Positions 1 through 8,079 of a stretch of 64,000 bases of DNA are shown in pieces. A program made the translations under genes and the position numbers. Numbering within the stretch: the stretch's first letter is position 1; the number at the start of each line of letters is the position of its first letter. Source of the DNA: Paenibacillus sp. OK003 (GTDB lineage: Bacteria; Bacillota; Bacilli; Paenibacillales; Paenibacillaceae). The notes under the pieces were generated by a model that was given only the letters and a program-made list of their open reading frames with translations, was not told the DNA's origin and did no database searches. The stretch spans positions 1 through 64,000 of the forward strand of contig NZ_FOBD01000010.1 in assembly GCF_900109515.1 (NCBI RefSeq), given 5' to 3'.

Positions 1-87
1 ATAGCAGTGGAGGTTATTCGTGTTGGTCGGAAAAAGTATAACACGAAAAAAGAACTCATCCAACAAGAAATGCTTGACAAACATTAG
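1..87 (+). CDS. C-terminal end of an unidentified protein (partial)
   Basis: An open frame enters from the left edge and ends at TAG 85-87. It gives 28 residues, ending in KKELIQQEMLDKH. The basic VGRKKYNTKKEL stretch would suit a small nucleic-acid-binding protein, but the family cannot be identified from so little. It does not look like the end of SigF, which precedes spoVAA in B. subtilis. Confidence 0.5.
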   Translation: MAVEVIRVGRKKYNTKKELIQQEMLDKH

Positions 88-577
88 CTGGTTTTTGTTT
101 TGTGTTCGTTAGTCATAAAAGAAATGTAATAGGAAAAAGCTGTAATTAAACCAGCTTAAAAAATCTCCTACTACCGCCTCCCTGCACATTTATTGCAGGC
201 CTTTGAAAAAAAGGGACCCGTGCAGCGGAGGGATGGAATCGGACAAAGGAGCGAAGCGTGAGGGCTCGTCTAAGGATACACACAAGCAACGTAGGCGGCA
301 GATTTGACCTGAAGAAGCGAAGCGTTCGCCTTTGTCTCCAAATTTCTAACATTTAGAAATAAATCAAAAGAATTTGGAGACAACAGCGATCGGAAGGTTG
401 GTCTGCAGCTGGAGCGCCTGCGTGTAGTTCCCTTACTAACCTGAGAGCAACAGCGACCGAGGCCGATCTATCCCGAAGCGCCCGCAGGGTCCACACAACC
501 TTTTTCCAACCAGAATGTAATAAATTTGCACATTCTTCAAATACTAACCTAAATTACGCAGTAAAGGAGTGTTCCGG
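88..577. other. Long structured intergenic region upstream of spoVAA
   Basis: About 490 bp with no convincing gene. The minus-strand frame at 146-352 has low-complexity Arg/Phe/Pro content and no ribosome binding site. The region contains a nested inverted repeat (332-383) and recurring GCGAAGCG motifs near 251-260 and 314-324. It reads like a dispersed non-coding repeat or a structured RNA rather than decayed coding DNA. The spoVAA promoter should lie in its right end, but I could not fix a clear sigma-G box. Confidence 0.5.
332..383. repeat. Nested inverted repeat
   Basis: TTGTCTCCAAATT (332-344) is matched by its exact reverse complement AATTTGGAGACAA (371-383). Inside lies a second perfect hairpin, ATTTCTAA-CAT-TTAGAAAT (342-360). 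The two overlap by a few bases, so they are alternative or mutually exclusive stems. No T-run follows, so this is not an ordinary terminator. Confidence 0.75.
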
Positions 578-1234
578 ATGTCCCTGACACCCACTCCAAC
601 GGTCTATGTTCGTTTGCGCAGCCGTATTCGCATCCAAAGAGGCCGAAGTGTCAAGCTTGGAGATGTAGCTCACTTGCTCACCTCTCCCGAAGAACAGGAA
701 GGAAGGCTGCTTGAGCTTGAATTGCTGCGCCCCGGACCGGAGGACGGCAATCTGATTCTCATTGATATATTGCAGATCATCCCCGAGATCCGTCGTGCCT
801 TGCCAGATGTCACTGTTGAATTAATCGGCTCGGGTCATACGCTGGTTGAGGTGGTTGTGGGAAGTGGCAAGCCTTCCAAATCTCTGTTTATCCTGGTGTG
901 GCTGCTGCTTTTCTTTGGATCAGCATTGACCATTATGAATTTTCATGCGGACGTAAACATGCAGGAAGTTCAGATTCGAATTGTAGAGATGATTACAGGC
1001 CGCCGGGATGAGCATCCGTATCTGTTTCAGGTGGCATATTCCATCGGGATCGGTTTTGGCATGGCGGTGTTCTTCAATCATTTATTTAAGAAAAAATGGA
1101 ATGAAGAACCTACCCCTTTGGAAGTAGAAATGTTCCTATATCAGCAAAATGTAGACAAGTATGTGGTGATTGAAGAAACCGAACGTATGCATGAAGAGGA
1201 ACGCAGGGAGATGAATGCGGATGAGCGTTCTTAA
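578..1234 (+). CDS. spoVAA: Stage V sporulation protein AA
   Basis: Predicted 218-residue SpoVAA, part of the SpoVA complex in the inner spore membrane that moves dipicolinic acid into the forespore and releases it in germination. A soluble N-terminal part of about 100 residues (VYVRLRSRIRIQRG, KLGDVAHLL) precedes two membrane spans near residues 102-121 and 149-167 and a charged tail. The start is ATG 578, 8 bases after AAAGGAG; an in-frame GTG at 569 lies inside that site and is unlikely. It overlaps spoVAB by about 20 bases, so the two are probably translationally coupled. Identification rests on the spoVAA-AB-AF-lysA order and sequence character. Confidence 0.9.
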   Translation: MSLTPTPTVYVRLRSRIRIQRGRSVKLGDVAHLLTSPEEQEGRLLELELLRPGPEDGNLILIDILQIIPEIRRALPDVTVELIGSGHTLVEVVVGSGKPSKSLFILVWLLLFFGSALTIMNFHADVNMQEVQIRIVEMITGRRDEHPYLFQVAYSIGIGFGMAVFFNHLFKKKWNEEPTPLEVEMFLYQQNVDKYVVIEETERMHEEERREMNADERS

Positions 1235-1643
1235 CGGAGCAATCAGCATTGTGCTGGGCATTGCGGGGGGAATCGCTGTAGGAAGCGGTGTGATTGCGCT
1301 TATTCTCGTGCTTGATATGATCCCCAGACTAGCTCAGCTTACGCGATCCTATGACAAAACCCATTGGTATGAAGGGGCCTTAATTGGAGGTTCGCTGCTC
1401 GGTACCGTTGCGGATTTTTGGCACTGGAAGGTGCATGGAGTGCTGTTGCTCAGCCCGATCATTGGACTGTTTTGCGGTGTGTTCATCGGTCTGCTTGCGG
1501 CGGCACTGACTGAAGTGCTGAATGTACTGCCAGTGCTGGCGAAACGACTGGGCATGAAATCGTATTTGTTTGGATTGTTGCTTGCTATGATTTTGGGGAA
1601 GATGACAGGTTCCCTGTTTGACTTTTTTGTATACCAGCGTTAA
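1215..1643 (+). CDS. spoVAB: Stage V sporulation protein AB
   Basis: A 142-residue, very hydrophobic protein with about four membrane spans, matching SpoVAB in size and in its HWYEGALIGG segment. It starts inside the end of spoVAA. ATG codons at 1215 and 1221 are both in frame behind GCAGGGAG (1203-1210); 1221 has the better spacing and would shorten the protein by two residues. In B. subtilis spoVAC, spoVAD and spoVAE follow, but here spoVAF follows directly. The protein is presumably a membrane subunit of the forespore-expressed SpoVA system. Confidence 0.9.
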   Translation: MRMSVLNGAISIVLGIAGGIAVGSGVIALILVLDMIPRLAQLTRSYDKTHWYEGALIGGSLLGTVADFWHWKVHGVLLLSPIIGLFCGVFIGLLAAALTEVLNVLPVLAKRLGMKSYLFGLLLAMILGKMTGSLFDFFVYQR

Positions 1644-1669
1644 AACGTTAGGCCTAAGGAGGATGGGAA

Positions 1670-3337
1670 ATGGACGTAAGATCGGACAACGACGGGCATG
1701 ACTCCAGCGAAGCAACATCCGAAGAGATGATGCATAAATCTCCTTATGAGATTCAGGAGGAAGAAGAAAAGAAGGCTTACGAAAAGAAGAAGCAAAATGA
1801 AATGTCTGACAGTATCGAGGAATCGGTAGAATATTGGCAGGAAAACGACGATATATCCCCTCGCATGAGTGATAACAAATATACGCTTCAGCAAGTGTTG
1901 GGACTTGGAGAGTCCTTTGATGTGAATATGAGGGAAATGGTTTTGGGTGGCAAACACGTTGGATTGCTGCTGCTGACTGGATTTGCGAAGGATGAGATTC
2001 TGCTTGAAGTGTTAAAAAGGTTAACCTATCTTACACCGGAGCAAGTGTCCGGACATGCGTTAAAATCGTATTTTGAATGTTACATTCCTCATATTCAAGT
2101 TGAGCGAGTGGAGAAAATGAGCGCCGTCATCAACAAGGTCCTCACAGGCATGAGTGCCATGTTTGTCGAAGGGGATCGTTCCGTTATTATTATGGATACC
2201 CGTAGCTATCCGGTACGTTCTCCAGAGGAACCTTCGCTGGAGAGAGTGGTGCGGGGTTCAAGAGACGGATTCACGGAGACACTTCTGACTAACGTGGCGT
2301 TAGTGCGCCGAAGAATACGGGACCCTGGGTTAAAGTTTGAAATTATGCAGGTCGGACGCAGATCGCAAACGGATGTCTGTGTTGTATATATTGACGATAT
2401 CGTGGACAAGGTTCAGGTGGATTCCGTTCGTGAAAAAATCAAACGAGTAAATATCGATGGTATCCCTGCTGCCGATAAACAGCTTGAAGAAGCGATTATT
2501 AACAAGGGGTGGCACCCGTATCCATTGGTTCGTTATTCGGAACGACCGGATGTGACAGCTTCCCACCTGATGGACGGGCGGGTTGTTGTTTTTGTAGATA
2601 CTTCACCCAGTGTGATGATTCTGCCCACGACCTTTTTTGACCTGTGTGAGCATGCAGAAGAGAACAGGCAGACCGCGTTTATGGGAACCTATCTGCGCTG
2701 GGTACGATTTGGGGGCATTCTGATTTCGCTTTTCCTGTTGCCGCTGTGGTTGCTGATGGTGATTGACCCTGCCATCAAGCCAGCAGGAATGGAGTTCATC
2801 GGTCCTCATGAGAATGCTCAGCTTCCGCTGATTCTGCAGTTCCTGCTTATTGAATTCGGGGTGGATTTATTGCGGATGGCCGCAGTCCATACCCCGACGC
2901 CACTCGCTTCGGCCATGGGTTTGATCGCGGCCATTTTGGTCGGGGATATCGCTGTGAAAACAGGATATTTTGTGAATGAAGTGGTACTTTACATGGCGAT
3001 TGCCGCGATTGGTATGTTTGCAACACCCAGTTATGAGCTTGGTTTGGCGAATCGTTTGGTCAGATTGTTTTTGCTGGTTGCGGTGGCGATATTCAAGGTT
3101 CCCGGCTTCGTTGTCGGGACGACGTTCATTATCGTGGCTCTCACCTTGCATCGCTCCTACAACTCTTCTTATCTCTGGCCGTTCATACCTTTTAATGCAA
3201 AGGCTTTGGGTAACTTTTTGTTCCGTTTGCCGCTGTTGGAAAATAAAAAACGTCCTTCGATCAACAAAACGCGTGACAATACCAAAATGGACAGTGATCC
3301 AGACGGGGAGCTGCAAAAAAGTAAAAAACACAAATGA
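1670..3337 (+). CDS. spoVAF: Spore germination protein SpoVAF (GerA A-subunit family)
   Basis: A 555-residue protein of the GerA/SpoVAF family of spore inner-membrane germination proteins. The first 70 residues are acidic, lysine-rich and disordered. A soluble domain to about residue 330 contains family-typical segments such as RSPEEPSLERVVRGSRDGF and PLVRYSERPDV. Several membrane helices follow, then a basic tail. The start is ATG 1670 behind TAAGGAGG (1656-1663). It is transcribed with spoVAA-spoVAB and followed by lysA, as in B. subtilis. SpoVAF is known to work with a partner (SpoVAEa/FigP), which is not in the window. Confidence 0.92.
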   Translation: MDVRSDNDGHDSSEATSEEMMHKSPYEIQEEEEKKAYEKKKQNEMSDSIEESVEYWQENDDISPRMSDNKYTLQQVLGLGESFDVNMREMVLGGKHVGLLLLTGFAKDEILLEVLKRLTYLTPEQVSGHALKSYFECYIPHIQVERVEKMSAVINKVLTGMSAMFVEGDRSVIIMDTRSYPVRSPEEPSLERVVRGSRDGFTETLLTNVALVRRRIRDPGLKFEIMQVGRRSQTDVCVVYIDDIVDKVQVDSVREKIKRVNIDGIPAADKQLEEAIINKGWHPYPLVRYSERPDVTASHLMDGRVVVFVDTSPSVMILPTTFFDLCEHAEENRQTAFMGTYLRWVRFGGILISLFLLPLWLLMVIDPAIKPAGMEFIGPHENAQLPLILQFLLIEFGVDLLRMAAVHTPTPLASAMGLIAAILVGDIAVKTGYFVNEVVLYMAIAAIGMFATPSYELGLANRLVRLFLLVAVAIFKVPGFVVGTTFIIVALTLHRSYNSSYLWPFIPFNAKALGNFLFRLPLLENKKRPSINKTRDNTKMDSDPDGELQKSKKHK

Positions 3338-3441
3338 TCTGCCGAAAAATCCATTCTTCTCATTTTCTAATTTGATATACTGGTGTAAAATCATTGGAAT
3401 AACAGCTGTTCCAGTATATAAAAAAGTGAGGAATGCAGATT

Positions 3442-4773
3442 ATGTATTTACATGGTACAAGTAAAATAAATGCACAGGGACATCTGGAAATTGGTGGAGT
3501 CGATACAACCGACTTGAAAGAACAATTTGGAACTCCCCTGTATGTTGTGGACGAGCAATTGGTTCGTGAGCGTTGCAGAGAGTACATGGAAGCGTTCCGT
3601 GCTTCAGGTCTGGGCTTTCAGGTTGCTTATGCAAGTAAAGCATTCTGCGTAATGGCGATGTGTGCCCTTGCTGCGGAAGAAGGACTTTCCCTGGATGTTG
3701 TATCCGACGGTGAATTGTTCACGGCACTGCAAGCCGGTTTCCCGGCAGAGCGTATTCATTTCCACGGTAACAACAAAACGCTGGAAGAGATCGAAATGGC
3801 GCTTGATGCAGAGATTGGCTGCTTCGTTGTGGATAACTTCAATGAACTGCACTTGCTGCAAGCTGTAGCCGCAGACAAAAATCGCAAAGTTAACATTTTG
3901 CTTCGTGTGACGCCTGGTGTTGAAGCGCATACGCATGAATATATCTCGACAGGACAAACGGATTCCAAATTTGGATTCGATATCGGAAATGGAACCGCAT
4001 TTGAAGCCATTGAATTGGCTTCCAAGCAGTCAAATCTGGTATTGCTCGGTGTGCATTCACACATCGGATCCCAAATTTTTGAAGTTGAAGGTTTCCAAAT
4101 GGCCGTTCAACGCGTTGCTGAGTTTGCAGCAGCTGTGTATGAGCGTCTTAACGTGGCATTCAAAGTGGTTAATCTGGGCGGTGGCTTCGGCATCCGCTAT
4201 ATCGATGGAGATACACCGCTTGAAGTTTCACAATACGTAAAAGCCATCACGGATGCGGTGAAAAATCATTTTGCTCAAATCGGCTATGCCGTGCCTGAGA
4301 TCTGGGTTGAACCAGGCCGCAGCATCGTAGGTGAAGCGGGAACTACGCTCTACACTGTTGGAACAAGCAAAGATATTCCAGGAGTTCGTAAATACGTAGC
4401 TGTTGATGGTGGAATGACAGACAATCCACGTCCAGCGCTGTATGAGTCCAAATATGAGGCTGTATTGGCAAACCGTGCAAATGAGGCTGCTCAGGAAACG
4501 GTATCTGTTGCTGGTAAATGTTGTGAGAGCGGCGATATGCTGATCTGGGATCTGGACCTGCCTAAAGTGCAAAGCGGCGATCTGCTCGCAGTAGCTTGCA
4601 CAGGCGCATACAACTACTCGATGGCAAGCAATTACAACCGGATTCGTCGTCCGGCAGTGGTATTTGTCAAAGACGGTCAAGGGGATGTTGTCGTACGCCG
4701 TGAGACGTATCAGGACATCATCCAGAATGATCTGGTACCTGAGCGCATTGCAAAACAGCCAGTTACCCGTTAA
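3442..4773 (+). CDS. lysA: Diaminopimelate decarboxylase
   Basis: LysA removes CO2 from meso-diaminopimelate to give L-lysine, using pyridoxal phosphate (PLP). The 443-residue product shows the PLP lysine in YASKAF (about K66), the glycine loop LGGGFG, the phosphate-binding EPGRSIVGEAG and the catalytic CCESGD near the C-terminus, with GAYNYSMASNYN. The start is ATG 3442, about 10 bases after GTGAGG; an ATG at 3433 lies too close to that site. It follows spoVAF, as in B. subtilis, where lysA is linked to high diaminopimelate/lysine demand. A strong terminator follows. Confidence 0.97.
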   Translation: MYLHGTSKINAQGHLEIGGVDTTDLKEQFGTPLYVVDEQLVRERCREYMEAFRASGLGFQVAYASKAFCVMAMCALAAEEGLSLDVVSDGELFTALQAGFPAERIHFHGNNKTLEEIEMALDAEIGCFVVDNFNELHLLQAVAADKNRKVNILLRVTPGVEAHTHEYISTGQTDSKFGFDIGNGTAFEAIELASKQSNLVLLGVHSHIGSQIFEVEGFQMAVQRVAEFAAAVYERLNVAFKVVNLGGGFGIRYIDGDTPLEVSQYVKAITDAVKNHFAQIGYAVPEIWVEPGRSIVGEAGTTLYTVGTSKDIPGVRKYVAVDGGMTDNPRPALYESKYEAVLANRANEAAQETVSVAGKCCESGDMLIWDLDLPKVQSGDLLAVACTGAYNYSMASNYNRIRRPAVVFVKDGQGDVVVRRETYQDIIQNDLVPERIAKQPVTR

Positions 4774-4800
4774 TTAAAGAACAAATAGCGGAGCACTATA

Positions 4801-4844
4801 GGAAGAAGACAAAAAAAGGACACTCCTTTTTTGTCTTCTTTTGC
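4801..4844 (+). terminator. Intrinsic terminator of lysA
   Basis: Long hairpin: AAGAAGACAAAAAA and GGA pair across CAC with TCC and TTTTTTGTCTTCTT. The T-rich 3' arm provides the U-run. The stem is near-symmetrical, so it could also stop minus-strand transcripts. Confidence 0.85.
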
Positions 4845-4884
4845 ATCTTTAGGGCTGAAATTTGAAAAAATCTTGCTGATTATT

Positions 4885-4913
4885 TTGCGATCAATCCATT
4901 TTCGGTGTACACT
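4885..4913 (+). promoter_or_regulatory. Probable sigma-A promoter of ppiB
   Basis: TTGCGA (4885-4890), a 17-base spacer and TACACT (4908-4913), with TG just before the -10 box. This is an eye-made prediction from sequence only; the untranslated leader would be about 75 bases. Confidence 0.5.
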
Positions 4914-4996
4914 AAGAAAAGTGCTATAAAGCTTGGCCCAGGGTCATGCGTTCTGGCACCATTAACGATGGTCAATACGAAAGGAGTCATTTACAT

Positions 4997-5428
4997 ATGG
5001 CGAAACAAGCGAAAATCAAAATGGCAAACGGCGGAGAAGTTGTAATCGATCTGTTCGATCAAGAAGCTCCAAACACAGTAGCAAACTTTGAGAAACTGGC
5101 TAACTCCGGTTTCTACAACGGTCTTGTATTCCACCGTGTTATCCCGGGCTTTGTAGCTCAAGGCGGATGCCCTAACGGTTCCGGTGCAGGCGGCCCAGGT
5201 TACACAATTAACTGTGAAATCAACCCGAACAAACATGAGCGTGGAACATTGGCTATGGCACATGCAGGCCGTAACACAGGCGGAAGCCAGTTCTACATCT
5301 GCTACCAACCGCAACCACATTTGGATGGACAACATACTGTGTTTGGTAAAGTAACCAAAGGTATGGAGTTCGTGGACGCTTTCGAAGGTCGCGACAAAAT
5401 GGAAACTGTTGAAGTAGTAGAAGCTTAA
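4997..5428 (+). CDS. ppiB: Peptidyl-prolyl cis-trans isomerase (cyclophilin)
   Basis: A 143-residue single-domain cyclophilin that speeds proline isomerisation in folding proteins in the cytoplasm. Active-site landmarks are [13 protein letters not shown], the [16 protein letters not shown] segment and [12 protein letters not shown]. The start is ATG 4997 behind AAAGGAG; the frame extends upstream to 4946, but that stretch has no ribosome site. It stands alone between two terminators, with its own promoter. Position between lysA and the riboflavin operon matches B. subtilis ppiB. Confidence 0.96.
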   Translation: MAKQAKIKMANGGEVVIDLFDQEAPNTVANFEKLANSGFYNGLVFHRVIPGFVAQGGCPNGSGAGGPGYTINCEINPNKHERGTLAMAHAGRNTGGSQFYICYQPQPHLDGQHTVFGKVTKGMEFVDAFEGRDKMETVEVVEA

Positions 5429-5442
5429 TCAATAACTGTATG

Positions 5443-5478
5443 CAAACCGTTTCGCAATGAGCGAAGCGGTTTTTGTTT
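5443..5478 (+). terminator. Intrinsic terminator of ppiB
   Basis: AACCGTTTCGC-AATGA-GCGAAGCGGTT forms an 11-pair stem with one G-T wobble, followed by TTTGTTT. Confidence 0.9.
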
Positions 5479-5529
5479 ACACTTAAGCTTATTAAAAGTT
5501 AGTATGTGACAAAAAGGAACAAAAAACAA

Positions 5530-5558
5530 TTGATTTTTTGGCGTTAAAGTGCTAACAT
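5530..5558 (+). promoter_or_regulatory. Probable sigma-A promoter of the riboflavin operon
   Basis: TTGATT (5530-5535), 17 bases, TAACAT (5553-5558). It places the transcription start about 12 bases before the FMN aptamer, as expected for a riboswitch leader. Confidence 0.55.
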
Positions 5559-5576
5559 CCAATTAATAACGCAACG

Positions 5577-5736
5577 AATCCTTCAGGGCAGGGTGTAATT
5601 CCCTACCGGCGGTGATGCAGTATGTGAGGGTATCTATCCAGCATTGATGCAAAGTCCGTGACCTGTCTGCCTGTGGCAGATGGCTGATCTGGTGTAATTC
5701 CAGAACCGACAGTATAGTCTGGATGGGAGAAGGAGA
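5577..5736 (+). ncRNA. FMN riboswitch (RFN element)
   Basis: All conserved RFN blocks are present in order: CTTCAGGGCAGGGTGTAATT, CCCTACCGGCGGTGATG, AAAGTCCGTGACC, the variable GCCTGTGGCAGATGGC hairpin, GATCTGGTGTAATTCC, GAACCGACAGTATAGTCTGG and ATGGGAGAAGGAGA. The aptamer binds FMN and shuts down the downstream ribD-ribE-ribBA-ribH operon when flavin is plentiful. The expression platform appears to be the terminator at 5995-6031, unusually far (about 260 bases) downstream. Confidence 0.97.
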
Positions 5737-5994
5737 GGGTGCAGTCTTTACGGGCCGCATTCCGCAGTAGTGTTGCTGTACAGTTTTTGACGAATTCATT
5801 TTCATTTCCTGTGCAGGGAGAAATCCGGTTACTTCCGGCAATCTTCATACATATGCCACATCATAGAAGCTCTTTACCTGTTAATTGAAGTTCATTAAGG
5901 TATGTGTCTGCTTTCACTTGCCTGAAATGAAGTTTTGGGCGATGTGTTGTTGGCACTGTATCAATAGTACTGCTGGTGACACATGTCTCTCATC

Positions 5995-6031
5995 ATCCCC
6001 ATCGAACGGTTTGTTCGACGGGGATTTTTTT
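5995..6031 (+). terminator. Riboswitch-controlled terminator in the rib leader
   Basis: TCCCC-A-TCGAAC-GGTTT-GTTCGA-C-GGGGA followed by seven T. It lies between the FMN aptamer and ribD, so read-through should depend on the riboswitch. About 180 bases of untranslated RNA still separate it from ribD. Confidence 0.85.
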
Positions 6032-6215
6032 ATAATATCAGTAAAGTAAAAACTTCGAAGCATGATGTTCCTGATATTGCAAGAAAAATTTCCGCTAAAC
6101 GCGGTCTAGCTTTCTTGAAGTACTTCGATAGACGTTTTTCTTATTGGATATGGAACATGCCTCTCTGTTGGAAGGGAGGTCTAAACTTATGATTTTAACC
6201 GTGGGGTGAACGGAC

Positions 6216-7319
6216 TTGGAAATGATTAATGATGAATTTTATATGGCGCTGGCACTGGATATGGCAGAGCGGGCACAAGGACAGACCGGAATCAATCCGG
6301 TAGTAGGTTGTGTCGTTGTAAAAGAAGGACGTATCGTTGGCCTCGGAAGTCATCTCAAACGGGGAACGGGTCATGCAGAGGTTCATGCGCTGAACATGGC
6401 GGGCAGTGATGCCGAAGGCAGTACAGTATACGTTACGCTTGAACCCTGTAGTCACTATGGCAAGACTCCACCGTGCAGCGAACGTCTCATTCATGAGAAA
6501 GTGAAACGTGTCGTCGTATGCTGCGAAGATCCAAATCCGCAAGTATCCGGCAGAGGGATCAGCATGCTGCGTCAACAAGGGATTGAAGTTGAAGTTGGAG
6601 TGCTGCGCGAGCGCGGAAGACGGATGAACGAGAAATTCATCAAATACATTACAACAGGTTTGCCCTTTGTAACTTTGAAGACAGCTTCTACACTGGATGG
6701 CAAAATTGCTACGCGTAGCGGTGACAGCAAATGGATTTCTAACGAGTCAGCTCGCGAGATTGTACACGCTCTTCGCCATCGCCATCAAGGAATTATGGTT
6801 GGTGTGGAAACGGTCATTGCAGACAATCCCGAACTCACGACTCGCTTGCAAGTGGAAGGGATCAGCCCAGTGCGAATCGTCGTCGATTCCAAGCTGCGTC
6901 TGCCTGTAGGCGCCAAAATGGTCAAGGATGGCCTTGCACCAACCTGGGTGCTTACAACGGATGAGGCGAGCTCTGAAGCGGCTGAGCGGCTGGAAGCCTA
7001 TGGGGTGGAGATTATACGTTGTGGTCCAGGACCACGTGTCGATTTGTTGAGTGCACTTAGCAAGCTTGGTGAGCGTGAGATTGGTTCGATTTTGCTTGAA
7101 GGCGGTGGCACATTGAATGGGGCCATGCTGGAAGCACGGTTGGTAGATCGACTGCTCATGTTCATTGCTCCGAAAATTGTCGGAGGATATGATACACCAG
7201 GCAGTTTCCGCTTCGAGGGTGTGGAGCGCATGAGTCAGGCGATTCAATTACATCAGCTGGAAATGGAGCAAGTTGGAGATAATATCAGCATTGGCGGAAT
7301 TCCGGTTTGGCCTGAATAA
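6216..7319 (+). CDS. ribD: Bifunctional riboflavin deaminase/reductase RibD
   Basis: A 367-residue enzyme for steps two and three of riboflavin synthesis: deamination of the pyrimidine intermediate, then NADPH reduction of its ribosyl chain. The N-terminal deaminase domain shows zinc ligands and the catalytic Glu in GHAEVHAL, with PCSHYGKTPPC. The C-terminal reductase domain starts near residue 146 (TLKTASTLDGKIATRSGDSK) and contains the conserved LLEGGGTLNGAML. The likely start is TTG 6216, six bases after GGGGTGA; ATG 6222 is an alternative. First gene of the FMN-regulated operon. Confidence 0.96.
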   Translation: MEMINDEFYMALALDMAERAQGQTGINPVVGCVVVKEGRIVGLGSHLKRGTGHAEVHALNMAGSDAEGSTVYVTLEPCSHYGKTPPCSERLIHEKVKRVVVCCEDPNPQVSGRGISMLRQQGIEVEVGVLRERGRRMNEKFIKYITTGLPFVTLKTASTLDGKIATRSGDSKWISNESAREIVHALRHRHQGIMVGVETVIADNPELTTRLQVEGISPVRIVVDSKLRLPVGAKMVKDGLAPTWVLTTDEASSEAAERLEAYGVEIIRCGPGPRVDLLSALSKLGEREIGSILLEGGGTLNGAMLEARLVDRLLMFIAPKIVGGYDTPGSFRFEGVERMSQAIQLHQLEMEQVGDNISIGGIPVWPE

Positions 7320-7359
7320 ATGAACTAACGATATCGAAATAAATAAAGGAGGCGGTAGC

Positions 7360-8028
7360 ATGTTTACCGGTTTGGTGGAAGAAGTCGGTCAGATTCGGCG
7401 TATAGGTCGGAAAGGCGAAGCGATGGTCCTGAATATCGGAGCTTCCGCCATTATGAACGACTTGAAGATTGGCGATAGTGTAGCTGTAAACGGGGTATGC
7501 TTAACTGCAACAACCCTGGAGGGTGGCGGTTTTACTGCTGATGTGATGCCTGAGACATATCGACATACCAATCTTAGTCAATTGCAATCCGGCAGCAAAG
7601 TTAATCTGGAGCGAGCCATGCTGTCAGGCGGTCGTTTTGGCGGGCATATCGTTCAGGGCCATGTCGATGGCACTGGGGTCATTGGCAGCATTACACGTGA
7701 CCAGAATGCGATTGTATTCGAGATCAAACCTGACGATACGCAGCTGTTTAAATATCTGATACCCAAAGGGTCTGTAACCCTGGACGGAATTAGTCTGACC
7801 GTTGTGCATACTTCACAGACCGCATTCACCGTATCCATTATTCCACATACCATTGGTGAGACCGTATTAAATGTGAAAAAGACGGGGGATACCATCAATA
7901 TTGAGTGTGATATTTTGGGCAAATATGTGGATCATCTGCTGCACTATGGTAAGGGACATCAGGAGACTGGTGCGGGCAAGCCGCGAAGTATCAGTGAGGA
8001 TTTCCTCGCTAATCACGGATTTGCGTAA
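7360..8028 (+). CDS. ribE: Riboflavin synthase alpha subunit
   Basis: A 222-residue riboflavin synthase that converts two molecules of 6,7-dimethyl-8-ribityllumazine into riboflavin and a recyclable pyrimidine. It begins with the family signature MFTGLVEEVG and has two similar lumazine-binding barrels (about residues 1-97 and 98-200; GDSVAVNGVCLT and KGSVTLDGISLTV are the matching segments). The start is ATG 7360 behind AAAGGAGG. Second gene of the operon, 40 bases after ribD. Confidence 0.97.
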   Translation: MFTGLVEEVGQIRRIGRKGEAMVLNIGASAIMNDLKIGDSVAVNGVCLTATTLEGGGFTADVMPETYRHTNLSQLQSGSKVNLERAMLSGGRFGGHIVQGHVDGTGVIGSITRDQNAIVFEIKPDDTQLFKYLIPKGSVTLDGISLTVVHTSQTAFTVSIIPHTIGETVLNVKKTGDTINIECDILGKYVDHLLHYGKGHQETGAGKPRSISEDFLANHGFA

Positions 8029-8079
8029 CTAATCGATTAAATACAAATATAAATTAAAATGGAAACTGGAGGGGGACCT

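Noticed and set aside
146-352. Minus-strand frame in the left intergenic region
   Set aside because: Low-complexity composition, no ribosome binding site, and it overlaps the inverted repeat; better explained as non-coding.
5983-6192. 69-codon frame within the rib leader
   Set aside because: It starts before the riboswitch terminator and crosses it; no ribosome site. A leader peptide is not needed for FMN control.
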